A stretch of DNA of 64,000 nt from Orientallactaga sibirica (Eukaryota; Chordata; Mammalia; Rodentia; Dipodidae): assembly GCA_036365145.1 (NCBI GenBank), contig JAEOAD010002566.1, positions 4,805,501-4,869,500 on the forward strand, given 5' to 3'. Of the stretch, positions 1-9,981 are shown one piece after another. The first letter of the stretch is position 1, and the number at the start of each line of letters is the position of its first letter. The notes under the pieces were generated by a model, which worked only from the letters and a program-made list of their open reading frames with translations, ran no database searches and was not told the DNA's origin. The translations under genes and the position numbers were made by a program.

Positions 1-1116
1 GATGAAGCCAATGACGAATTTGCGTACTTCAATGGACTTGTCTGCTTGGAATGCGATGATCTCCTGTCAGTATCAGAGAGAAGGTGGTCAAGACACTCAG
101 TTCCACCCCTCTCCTCTGCCCAGCCCAGCCTGCTACTTGTCACTCACATCCAAGAAGTTATCCAGCAGGGTAGGGTCTTTGTTGATGATCAGCTCCTGGA
201 CCTAGAATGAGATTAGAGGAGAGAGGAGAAAACATATAAAACCAGAACACAGGCCGGGAGTGGTGGCTCTCGCTTGTAATCCCAATGCACAGGAGGCCAA
301 AGCAGGATTGTCAAGAGTACTAGACCACCATGGGCTACAGACTATCTCATTAAAACACAAATAAAAGTAAAACCAGAATCCATCCAGGCAGACAGGAATA
401 AGGGAAGAAACAGCACGGTGCAGGGCAGTAAAAACAGGCCAGTTCCTGGCTCTGCCACTACCACTGGGCGTGTGGGCAAGTGGCCTCTCTGAACCCCAAG
501 GGCTGTGCTGTTAAATGAGATCCTTACACATCAAGGTTCTCACAGGCCACTGGGAGGTTTCATGGAAATGGGATGAGATGCAGGTTTTGGTCAGCAGCAA
601 GGATGTGCTGCTCAAGAGGGCTGAGGAAACAAGGGGCTTGGGTGTGGTGGTACAAGCCTCTAATACCAGCTGCTTGAGAGGCCAACGGAGGAGGATCTCA
701 AGTTCAAGACCAGTCTGGGGACACCTCTGTAACAGTCTGTCTCAAAATCGTAGGTTCCATCCCTGCCTCGTCCTCCCCAGCACCCAAAGCCCGGCCCTCA
801 CCTGTTTGAGTATTGTGATCTTCGAGTCATTAGTGATCAGTGCTGCCTGGTTCAGCAGATCCACAACCTGGAAAAGGACCAGAGTCAGGTAACACAGCAG
901 GTCTTGCCAGCCCAGGTTGTCCCTATATATTCCTGCTAGGGGTGGGCCACCTTGGGGACCATGTATAAAGGTAAGGGCCAGGCCTCCTGCTCCCAGCCTT
1001 ACCACACTCACCCTCTCAGAGGTGGTCATGCCATCAATGCCCGGCCCTTCTTCTTGAGTGAAAAACTGTGATGCCACACTCCGGCGGGTGACACTGTCTC
1101 CACTGCTGCTCGCCAT
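1..1116 (-). CDS. SYMPK: Symplekin, N-terminal coding exons (partial, continues past the left edge)
   Basis: Symplekin is the scaffold of the nuclear cleavage and polyadenylation and histone pre-mRNA processing complexes; its N-terminal HEAT-repeat region binds SSU72. Four coding exons are visible on the minus strand: 1012-1116 (ATG at 1114-1116, 35 codons, starts MASSSGDSVTRRSVASQFF), 802-867 (22 codons, VVDLLNQAALITNDSKI...), 148-201 (18 codons, VQELIINKDPTLLDNFLD) and 1-63 (21 codons, EIIAFQADKSIEVRKF..., running off the window). All junctions keep phase 0, and donors read GTGAG with acceptors ending CAG or TAG. The concatenated residues match the start of mammalian symplekin almost residue for residue. 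The ATG exon extends upstream to an acceptor at about 1136, giving 19 nt of 5' UTR before it joins a distant non-coding exon 1. Only about the first 96 residues of a protein of roughly 1270 are present. Identification is secure. Confidence 0.96.
205..801. repeat. SYMPK intron 2-3 repeats: old B1-like copies and a MIR
   Basis: About 250-355 and 625-745 are strongly decayed B1-like copies on the plus strand, recognisable by remnants of 'taatcccag...' and 'ggaggatc...caagttcaagacc'. About 420-545 resembles a MIR, with the order 'cctggctctgccact', 'gtgtgggcaagtggcctctc' and 'ctgttaaatgag'. No coding signal other than the flanking SYMPK exons. Confidence 0.6.
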
Positions 1117-1319
1117 GGCTGCTGTCAGACACCCCCTGGAACAGAAGCACCTGTGTTATCCTATTCATCTTTGCCTTCTCCCTTAGGGCAGGTCTCAGGC
1201 CTATGTCCACGAGAGCATGAGAGAAATGTCCCAGCTCAGAGACAGAATGTTTGCAGACAAGGTGTCATTTAGCTTACGCTGGCATGAACTCCCTATGTGG
1301 ACAAGAATGGCCTTAAACA

Positions 1320-1612
1320 TGGGCTGGAGAGATGGCTTAGTGGTTAAGGCGCATGCCTGTGAAGACTAAGGACCCCGGTTCGATTATCCAGGTCCCACGC
1401 AGCCAGCTGCAAATCGTGGCGCATGCATCTGGAGTTTGTTTGCAGTGGCTAGAGGCCCTGGCGTGACCATTCTCACTCTCTCCCCCTCTGTCTCTAATAA
1501 ATAAATAAAAATAAAATATTAAAAAAAAAAGAATGGCCTTGAACAAAAATAAATAAATAAAAATAATAAATAAATTAAATAAATTTAAAAAATAAATAAT
1601 GGCCTTGAACAC
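1320..1612 (+). repeat. B2-like SINE with target-site duplication and A/T-rich tail
   Basis: A full-length B2-like element runs from about 1321 to 1535. It has the A-box in 'atggcttagtggttaagg', the B-box in 'ggttcgatta', and an AATAAA-rich tail. The 5' flank 'agaatggccttaaac' recurs after the tail at 1530 as 'agaatggccttgaac', which is a target-site duplication. A third copy of 'atggccttgaac' sits at about 1600, after an (AAAT)-rich stretch. Confidence 0.8.
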
Positions 1613-1707
1613 CTGATACTCCTGCTCTGTCTCTTGTGTCTAGACTGCATGTGCCACCATGCAAGACAAGTAGATTTTTTGGTTGTTTTTAGCAACATTG
1701 GTAAGTC

Positions 1708-1807
1708 AGACCCCCAGCCCCTCACTATGGAGTCTAGACAAGTGCTCTACTGCTAAACCATGCCCCCAGCCCCTCACTGTCTCTATCACTGAGTTACATC
1801 TCCCAGC
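1708..1807 (-). repeat. Mini-array (about 2.5 units) of the ID-derived 51-bp satellite
   Basis: Read on the minus strand this holds a truncated ID-like start (gctgggagatgtaactcagt), then a junction 'gtga|ggggctgggg', a nearly full 51-nt unit with 'catggtttagcagtagagc' and 'cttgtctagactccata', then the start of a third unit. The same head-to-tail junction is used in the large arrays at 18.65-21.4 and 39.36-41.26 kb. Confidence 0.7.
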
Positions 1808-1934
1808 TTTCATCTCCAAGACTACACATAGTACATGCTGACCACAGCATGTGCTGAATGATAATCACCAGCTTCCTAGCCTCCTAGCCCTCCATCTGGG
1901 CTGTACTCTGGACTGGGCATGAGAACAAGAATTT

Positions 1935-4530
1935 TAGGCCATGCTCAGGGGTGCACACCTTTAATCCCAGCACTCAGGAGGGAGAGGTAGGAGGATCACC
2001 AAGAGTTCATGGCTGGCCAGGCATGGTGGCACACGCCTTTCTTTAGTCCTAGCACTTGGGAGGCAGAAGTAGGAGGATTGCTGTGAGTTCGAGGTCACCC
2101 TAAGACTAAATAGTGAAGTCCAGGTCAGCCCGGGCTAGAGTGCGACTACCTCGAAAAACTAAAAAATAAATAAACAAATTATATATATTTGTAAGTAGAG
2201 AGAAAGATAGAAGAGAGACAGAGGGAATGGGTGTGTCAGAGCCTCTTGCCACTACAAATGAATTTTCATCACTTTTTTTTTTTTTTTTTGGTTTTTCGAG
2301 GTAGAGTCTCGCTCTGGCCCAGGCTGACCTGGAATTCACTATGTAGTCTCAGGGTGGCCTTGAACTCACGGCAATCCTCCTACCTCTGCCTCCCGAGTGC
2401 TGGGATTAAAGGCGTGCGCCACCACGCCTGGCTCAAGCATCACTTTTGAATCTGGCTTTACATGGATACTGCAGAATCAAACTCAGGTTATTAGCCTCTG
2501 CAGGCAAGCACCTTAACGGTACCTTAACTGCTAAACCATCTCTCCAGCCCTAAAATTCTTTTGGGGGGTGTGCTGGAGAGATGGTTTAGCAGTTAAGGCG
2601 CTTGCCTAAGAAATCCTGTTCAAATCTCCAGGTCCAGCCGGGCGTGGTGGCGATTGCCTTTAATCCCAACACTTGGGAGGCAGAGGTAGGAGGATCACCG
2701 TGAGTTCGAGGCCACCCTGAGACTACATAGTGAATTCCAAGTCAGCCTGAGCTAGAGTGAGACCCTACCTCGAAAAACAAACAAACAAACAAAAAAAACC
2801 CAAATCTCCAGGTCCCACATACACCAGACACACAGTGATGCAAACTTGCAATGTCACACATGTGCACAAGGGGGCGCAAACATCTTGAGTTTGTTCACAG
2901 TTGCTGGATCCCATTCTCTTTCTCTCCAAATAAATTTTGTTTAAAAATATTTATTTTTACTTATTTTTTCAAGGTAGGGTCTCCCTGTAGCTCAGGCTGA
3001 CTTGGAACTTACATAGCTCAGGGTGGCCTACAACTCACGGCAATCCTCCTACCTCTGCCTTCTATGTGCTGGGATTAAAGGCATGAGCTACCATGCCTGG
3101 CTAAAAAACTAATTTTAATAGAGCTCAGAGAATCCAATCATAGAACCCTGCACCCCCAGGTATTCACTGAACAAGATTAGGCATGCTGTCCAGGTAGACT
3201 TGGGGGCTCACACATATAATCCCAGCACACGGAGGTGAAGCTTTGGCTACATGTGAATGGGTTTACGCCAGTCTAGGCTACAGGACACCAGGGCATGCTG
3301 TCTCCAAAAGGAAACTGTCTGCTCAAATACAGTGCCTAGTTGCCACTTCCTGCTCTGCAATGGGATGGAGAGGGATTTCTAGGCAACAATCACAAACCAC
3401 ACAGACAAAATCATAAAATGGCCGGGAGTGGTGGTGGTAGGAGGATCACCATGAGTTTGATGCCAGCCCGAGACTACATAGTGAATTCCAGGTCAGCTGG
3501 GGCTAGAGCAAAACCCTACCTCAAAAAAACCAAAAAAATTAAAAGATAAACAGGGAACTGGGTGTGGTGGTGCATGCCTTTAATCCCAGAACTTGGGAGG
3601 CAGAGGTAGGAGGAGTGCTGTGAGTTTGAAGCCAGCCTGAATCTACATAGCGAATTCCAGGTCAGCTTGGGCTAGAGGGAGACCAGACCTTGAAAATCCA
3701 AAAACAAAAACAACAACAACAACAAAAAAAAAAACCCACAAAAAAACTCAGTGATTAAAGGTTCTTGCTTGCAAAGCCTACTGGTTCATGTTCAGTTCTC
3801 CAGGACTCATAAAGGCCTGATACACAAAGTGGCACATGCATCTAGAGTTTGTTTGCAATGGCAGGAGGCCCTGACATGCCCATACTCTCCTCCTCTCCCC
3901 CTCAAATAAATAAAGTCACTGGGAAGCTGGAGAGATGGCTCAAAGGTTAAGGTGCTTGCCTGCAAAGCTTAAGGACCCAGGTTTGATTTCCCGAGTACCC
4001 ACCTAAAGCCAGATGCACAAAGTGGTGCATGCATCTGGACTTTGTTTGCAGCGGCTGGAGGCCCTGATGTGCTCATTCTGTCTCTCTTCTATCTCTCTCT
4101 GTGCTTGCAAATAAATTAAAAAATATATATTTTAGGGGCTGGAGAGATGGCTTAGGGGTTAAGGCATTTGCCTGCGAAGCCTAAGGACCCCAGTTCGATT
4201 CTCCAGGTCCCACATAAGCCAGATGAACAAGGGGGCACACATGTCTGGAGTTCGTTTGCAGTGGCTGGAGGCCCTGCCGCGCCCATTCTCACTCTCCCTC
4301 TCTCTCTTTCCCTCTCTCTGTCTCCAATAAATAAATAAATAAATAAAATCTTTAATATATATATTAAAACTGTCAATAAAAGTGGGGCATGGTGGTGCAT
4401 GCCTTTAATCCCAGCACTCGGGAGGCAGAGATAGGAGGATCACCCTGGGTTCAAGGCCACTCTGAGTCTACAGAGTGAATTCCAGGTCAGCCTGGGCTAG
4501 AGCAAGACCCTACCTCAAAAAATTTTAAAA
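1935..4530. repeat. SINE cluster, SYMPK intron 1 (part 1), with nested insertions
   Basis: B1-like, plus: fragment about 1935-2010, 2012-2190, 2636-2800, 3420-3550, 3553-3735, 4381-4530. B1-like, minus: about 2275-2440 and 2965-3105. B2-like, minus: 2190-2540, split by the B1 at 2275-2440. B2-like, plus: 2572-2955 (split by the B1 at 2636-2800), 3750-3925, 3928-4130, 4136-4375. An old B1-like remnant lies at about 3190-3310. Boundaries are read by eye and accurate to about 10-20 bp. Confidence 0.8.
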
Positions 4531-7320
4531 AAATTTTTTTAAAGGGGGGTGGGGTGGGTGGGGAGAAGAGCTGAAGATACACCAGCAAGTAGAAAAAGCA
4601 AGAAATGTAGTGAAGGCATTGTGGCGGCTTTCAATGTGTTGTCACGATCCAGAGTGCACAGCAGCCTGTACATATAACACATACAGAACCTTCTTTGTTG
4701 CTGCTTGTTTTAATATTTTGTTAATTTGTATAAATATTTTTTATATATGTGACATTTTATGCATCTACCTTTATATGGGTACTAAGGAATCAAACCCAGG
4801 CCAGCAAGCCTTCCAACCAATTGCCTTTAATGGCTAAGCAACCTCCCAAACCTACATATGCCACTTCTTAATCTGGCTTTGGGTACTGGGGAATTAAACT
4901 TGGGCTAGCAGGCTTTGTAACTGCTGAACCATCTCCCCAGTCCTGTTTTGTTTAAAACTACACTACATTGCCCAGGGTGGTCTTGAACTGGCAATTCTCT
5001 TGCTTCAACTATCAGAGTGCAAGGATAACAGGTGTGCACCCCCACGCGTGGCTTAGTATCCATTTTGGTTGATTCCATGTATGCACAGTATGACTTGGAA
5101 CAAAACCTAAGATCTGGGCTGAAGAGATGGCTTAGCAGTTAAGGTGTTTGCCCACAAAGGCAAAGGATCCTGGTTTGATTCCCCAGGACCCACGTAAGCC
5201 AAATGCACAAGGGGGCACATGCATATGGAGTTCGTTTGCAGCGGCTGGAGGCCCTGGTGTGCCCATTCTCTCCTTTTCTCTCTCTCTCAAATAAATAAAA
5301 TATATAAAAATTAAAAAAAAAACCTAAGTTCTCAGGGCCTCAGTTTCTTCTTCTGTAAAATGGTGACAATAGTAACACTGACCACCAAATATTATTCTGA
5401 GTTAGTTCCCACAGGAAATGTTATCTCAATATAACCATTTCTGCTATGTATATAGAAAATGATGTAAAAGACAGTACATAAAGTATTGGTCATAATTAAT
5501 AATTTAAGGGTGAAGCCGGACATGGTGGTGCATGCCTTTAATCCCAGCACTCAGGAGGTGGAAGTAGGAGGATCACCATGAGTTCGAGGCTACCCTGAGA
5601 CTACAGAGTGAATTCCAGGTGAGCCTGGGCTACAGTGAGACCGAAAAGAAAAGAAAAGAAAAGAAAAGAAAAGAAAAGAAAAGAAAAGAAAAGAAAAGAA
5701 AGGAAAAGAAAAGAAAAGAAAAAGATGAAAGGATATATTGGTGTATGTGTGTGTTTGGAGGCTGTGTAACCGAGGCTGGCCTTGATCTCCAGATCCTCCC
5801 ACCTCCACCTCCCCAGTGCTGGGATTACAGGGTTACACTACCTTGCTTGGCTGAAAAGATTTATCTTTTTTTATTTAACAAAAATTGGGGGGGGGGTGGT
5901 GGAGAGATGGCTTAGCTGTTAAGGCGTGAGCCTGCAAAGCCAAAGTACCCAGGTTCAATTCCCTGGTCCCCACATAAAGCCAGATGCACAACGTGGTACA
6001 TCCGTCTGGAGTTTCTTTGCAGTGGCTAGAGGCCCTGCACCTGTTCTTTCTCTCTCTCTGCTTCTCTCTCAAATAAATAAATAAATAAATATTTTTAAAG
6101 TTGTTTTTTTTTTTTTTTTTTTAAGGTAGGGTCTCACTCTAGCCTAGGCTGACCTGGAATTCACTATGTAGTCTTAGGGTGGCCTCGAACTCACGGCGAT
6201 CCTCCTACTTCTGCCTCCAGAGTCTGGGATTAGACATGCGCCACCATGCCCGGCTTTTTGTTCTTTCCTTCCTTCTATATTCCTTCCTTTTCTTTTTTTT
6301 GAGGTACAGTCTTGCTCTCTAGGCCAGGCTGACCTGGAATTCACTATGTAGTCTCAGGCTAGCCTGTAACTCACAGTGACCCACCTACCTCTGCCTCCCA
6401 AGTGCTGGGATTAAAGGCGTGCACCACCACACTTGGCTTTTACTTTTTGAGACAGGTCTCCAGGCTGGCCCTTATTGTATTCTGTAACCGAGATAGGACC
6501 CTGAATTTTCCATCCTCCAGCCCCAGCCTCCCAAGTTGTTGGGACTGTAGGCCTGTGCCACCAGGCAGGCCTGACTTAAATCATTTCCCAATTACTTCTA
6601 ACACTTAATGCAATGTAAGGAGTTGGTATGTTGTTTGGTTTAGATACCAATGGGAGACACAAAATGTCTGGGCATACAGGTATGTTGGTGGATGCCTTTA
6701 ATCCCAGCACTTGGGAGGAAGAGGTAGGAGGATCACCATGAGTTTGTGGCCACTCTGGGACTATATATAGTACTACCGTAGTGAATTCCAGGTCAGTCTG
6801 GGCTAGAGGGAGACTCTACCTCAAAAAACAAACAAACAAAAAAACGTTATTTGAAGAGACAGAGGCTGACAGAGCGCATGGCCACACTAAAATCTCCTGC
6901 CACTGCAAACTCCAGATGCATGTGCCACTTTGTACATGTGGCCAGGTACCGGAGAATCAAACCCAGGCCATCAGGCTTTACAAGCAAGAGCCTTTAATTG
7001 CTGAGACATCTCTCCAGCCCCTCTAAATGTATTTCATTTCAGACAGAGAGGGAGAGGGGAAAAATGGGCTCCAAGCCACTGCAAAAGAACTCCACACGCA
7101 TGCACCACCTTGTGCATCTGGCTTTATGCGGGTACCAGGGATTCAAACCTGGGTCCTTAAGACTTCGCAGGCAAGTGCCTGAATGCTAAGTCATCAAAAT
7201 ATTTTTTATTTTTTTATTTTTTATTTTTTTGGTGTGTGTTTTGGCTCATCTTCCTACTTAGGAATATCTGGGATGTTGGCTGCTAGGAGGCCAAAAAAAA
7301 AAAAAAAAAAAAAAAAACCA
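4531..7320. repeat. SINE cluster, SYMPK intron 1 (part 2)
   Basis: Old B2-like remnants, minus: about 4740-4850 and 4870-4945. Old B1, minus: 4950-5060. A B2-like element, plus, at 5118-5310 is inserted into a MIR whose tail 'cctcagtttcttcttctgta' resumes at about 5338; 'aaacctaag' flanks both sides. B1-like, plus: 5510-5640 and 6660-6835. B1-like, minus: 5750-5855 (old), 6100-6258, 6290-6440, 6440-6580 (old). B2-like: 5895-6095 (+), 6850-7025 (-), 7025-7200 (-). 7200-7318 is T-rich then A-rich simple sequence. Confidence 0.75.
5641..5725. repeat. (AAAAG)n microsatellite
   Basis: About 16 nearly perfect copies of the pentamer gaaaa directly follow a B1-like SINE, apparently expanded from its A-rich tail. 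Confidence 0.95.
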
Positions 7321-7800
7321 CGGCTTCGGCCTCCCCAGGTATTTAAAAGGAATGGATGCGAGTGATTTCTCATTCATTCAACAATATCCACCAAGCAGCT
7401 CTAGCATGACGTGCCAACTGGCAAAGACACACACACGTACCCAGTCCTTCACCCACGCTGACAAGACATCCCGATGGGCACACAAATATAAGCCTGTCTA
7501 ATAAACCGGCCCTTCCATAGGAAAGGAGCCAGCGGGGACCTAAGAGAGCTGGCAGGGGGCGGATTGCGGGAGGAGGAGGAGGAGGGCGGGAAAGGAGCGC
7601 TTTGCAAGGGAAGTGACGTCCCTGGCGTCCAGGCCTTGGGGGATGATGAATGGGGGGGACAGGGAGCCAGGTCGGAGCAGCTGGGGGACAGGACGATGGT
7701 TTCGGGGCAGGGAAGCGGGCACGCGAGAAGGGGGCCTGGCTGGTCTGGGGTGGAGATGAACCCCGAAAGGCCGGCGCCGCAGTGCAGACGGGGCCACGTG
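7321..7800. other. Single-copy sequence flanking the SYMPK CpG island
   Basis: Non-repetitive and increasingly GC-rich, with no recognised gene. It contains a CRE half site (tgacgt, 7613-7618) and a CACGTG E-box at 7795-7800. The E-box abuts the left edge of the promoter duplication and so is not duplicated. Confidence 0.5.
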
Positions 7801-7974
7801 GGAACTGCGCCCCGACGGCCGCGGGCAGGGCGTGGGCAGAGAGCCGGGGTCGCCCTCGAGCCCGCCGCTTCCGGCCCTTCCCCATCCCCCGCCCGCGCCC
7901 CGGCCTCGTCACGGCCCCTCCGCCCTTCTCCCCGGGCCCTCACGCCGCCGCCGCCACCGCCGTCACCCGCTCAC

Positions 7975-8060
7975 CGCGGCTCGGGCCTCCGTCCCCCTCG
8001 CGCCCCCTCAGCAGCGCCTCTCCACAGACGGTGCCACGGCCGCCATCTTCCGCCCCGCCG
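7975..8060 (-). other. SYMPK: SYMPK non-coding exon 1, copy 1 (upper boundary approximate)
   Basis: On the minus strand a GC-rich leader ends at 7975, followed by a consensus donor GTGAGC (7969-7974). Phase does not constrain it because it is 5' UTR. The transcription start is inferred to lie just upstream of the YY1/TISU motif gaagATGGCGGC at about 8038-8049. That ATG opens a 12-codon upstream reading frame, stop at 8008-8010. No TATA box is seen. Exon use is inferred from human SYMPK, which also has a non-coding first exon in a CpG island. Confidence 0.65.
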
Positions 8061-8098
8061 CGGGGACACAGCGCAGGCGCCGCAGCCGGAGGGCCGTC

Positions 8099-8364
8099 GG
8101 GAAATGGAGTCCCACACCGCAGCCCCGCCCCGGACCCTTAACACGCACCGCCCTCCGTCCCCTGGCCGCCGCGAATCCAACCCGGCGGCCGCCTGTTCCG
8201 GCTTTCGAGCGCCATGCCTTCTGGGAAATGGAGTCCCGCGGCGGCGCAGGGAAGCGTTGGACCGGAAGGCGCCACAGTGGCCTTCTGGGAAATGGAGTCC
8301 CGCGGCGGCGCAGGGAAGCGTCGGAAAGGAAGGCGCAACAGAGGCCTTCTGGGAAATGGAGTCC
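8099..8364 (-). promoter_or_regulatory. Four ZNF143/THAP11 (SBS)-like motifs, SYMPK promoter copy 1
   Basis: The core gggaaatggagtcc occurs at 8099-8113, 8221-8237, 8285-8301 and 8349-8364. The last three sit on a 64-bp tandem module. On the minus strand each reads ggactccatttcccag, one base away from the SBS core actacatttcccag, which occurs intact in the IRF2BP1 promoter at 45577-45598. The orientation and upstream position relative to SYMPK exon 1 fit a promoter role; binding is inferred. Confidence 0.55.
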
Positions 8365-8410
8365 AGGAAGAGCTGGTGGGTTTTCCCCTGGACGGCTGGC
8401 TGGCAGTTAG

Positions 8411-8479
8411 CCTGAAAGAGTGCAGTGAGCGAAGCTGAAAGAGTGCAGTGAGCGAAGCTGAAAGAGTGCAGTGAGCGAA
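8411..8479. repeat. 23-bp tandem repeat, 3 units (duplicate with 4 units at about 9534-9625)
   Basis: The unit is about 23 bp (gctgaaagagtgcagtgagc plus gaa). There are three units here and four in the second promoter copy, two of which there carry variants (gaaagagggaagt, gaaagagggcagt). It accounts for the 23-bp part of the length difference between the two promoter copies. Confidence 0.9.
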
Positions 8480-9097
8480 TTTCCTGGGTGTCGCAGGTGC
8501 TCCGTGGCCTCAGGAGGGTCCACGCAGAGGCCCTGACCCTTTCCACGATTGCACCTGACCCTGATTGCACCAGCATCGTCGGAAGCCTCAGTCTTCCGAT
8601 CCAGTCCAGTGGGAAAGGTAGTTCCAGATGTCTGACAGGTTCTTAGGGTGTCGCGTAAGGACTCGTGACGGCGTCTGTAGCGCTCCGAGTCTCCTGTCCT
8701 CCATGGGGGACATGCAGGACTCTAGGTTTCCGCTCACTCACATGGAAATCGTTCAGCAGTGTGCCCTGGGGGCACGGGACATTGGCAGTCTGTCTTCTCC
8801 CCGCCACCCTCCCCGTGAACTCCCTCCTTTATTCATTCATTCATTCACTTTTAATTTTTCGAGGTAGGGTCTCGCTTTCACCCAGGCTGACCCGGAATTC
8901 ACTATATAGTCTCCGGCTGGACGGGAACTGCGCCCCGACGGCCGCGGGCAGGGCGTGGGCAGAGAGCCGGGGTCGCCCTCGAGCCCGCCGCTTCCGGCCC
9001 TTCCCCATCCCCCGCCCGCGCCCCGGCCTCGTCACGGCCCCTCCGCCCTTCTCCCCGGGCCCTCACGCCGCCGCCGCCACCGCCGTCACCCGCTCAC

Positions 9098-9183
9098 CGC
9101 GGCTCGGGCCTCCGTCCCCCTCGCGCCCCCTCAGCAGCGCCTCTCCACAGACGCCGCCGCGGCCGCCATCTTCCGCCCCGCCT
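9098..9183 (-). other. SYMPK: SYMPK non-coding exon 1, copy 2 (duplicate)
   Basis: Duplicate of the exon at 7975-8060, with the same GTGAGC donor at 9092-9097 and the YY1/TISU motif at about 9162-9172. Three clustered substitutions just downstream of the ATG change the upstream peptide but keep its 12-codon length. Either or both copies could serve as the SYMPK start; sequence alone cannot say which. Confidence 0.5.
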
Positions 9184-9221
9184 CGGGGACACAGCGCAGG
9201 CGCCGCAGCCGGAGGGCCGTC

Positions 9222-9487
9222 GGGAAATGGAGTCCCACACCGCAGCCCCGCCCCGGACCCTTAACACGCACCGCCCTCCGTCCCCTGGCCGCCGCGAATC
9301 CAACCCGGCGGCCGCCTGTTCCGGCTTTCGAGCGCCATGCCTTCTGGGAAATGGAGTCCCGCGGCGGCGCAGGGAAGCGTTGGACCGGAAGGCGCCACAG
9401 TGGCCTTCTGGGAAATGGAGTCCCGCGGCGGCGCAGGGAAGCGTCGGAAAGGAAGGCGCAACAGAGGCCTTCTGGGAAATGGAGTCC
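9222..9487 (-). promoter_or_regulatory. Four ZNF143/THAP11 (SBS)-like motifs, SYMPK promoter copy 2
   Basis: The duplicated set lies at 9222-9236, 9344-9360, 9408-9424 and 9472-9487, with the same 64-bp spacing for the last three. This copy lies between SYMPK and FOXA3, about 1.6-1.9 kb from the FOXA3 TATA box. Confidence 0.55.
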
Positions 9488-9981
9488 AGGAAGAGCTGGT
9501 GGGTTTTCCCCTGGACGGCTGGCTGGCAGTTAGCCTGAAAGAGTGCAGTGAGCGAAGCTGAAAGAGGGAAGTGAGCGAAGCTGAAAGAGGGCAGTGAGCG
9601 AAGCTGAAAGAGTGCAGTGAGCGAATTTCCTGGGTGTCGCAGGTGCTCCGTGGCCTCAGGAGGGTCCACGCAGAGGCCCTGACCCTTTCCACGATTGCAC
9701 CTGACCCTGATTGCACCAGCATCGTCGGAAGCCTCAGTCTTCCGGTCCAGTCCAGTGGGAAAGGTGGTTCCAAGATGTCTGACAGGTTCTTAGGGTGTCG
9801 CGTAAGGACTCGTGACGGCGTCTGTAGCGCTCCGAGTCCTGTCCTCCATGGGGGACATGCAGAACTCTAGGTTTCCGCTCACTCACATGGAAATCGTTCA
9901 GCAGTGTGCCCTGGGGGCACGGGACATTGGCAGTCTGTCTTCTCCCCGCCACCCTCCCCGTGAACTCCCTCCTTTATTCAT

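Larger units (their letters stand above)
1136..7974 (-). other. SYMPK: SYMPK intron 1
   Basis: The interval between the acceptor at about 1136 and the exon 1 donor at 7970-7974 is almost wholly interspersed repeats and holds no conserved coding sequence. If the second promoter copy is used, the intron would extend to about 9097. Its SINE content is listed separately. Confidence 0.8.

Noticed and set aside
2231..2449. Many 60-100 codon open frames ending in words like [11 protein letters not shown] or [16 protein letters not shown]
   Set aside because: These recur at dozens of places because they are translations of B1-like and B2-like SINEs.
7564..8415. Plus-strand 283-codon open frame in the SYMPK CpG island, and the overlapping 163-201 codon frames
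   Set aside because: GC-rich chance frames: low-complexity Pro/Arg/Ala composition, largely repeated in the duplicated copy, and overlapping the SYMPK first exon on the other strand.
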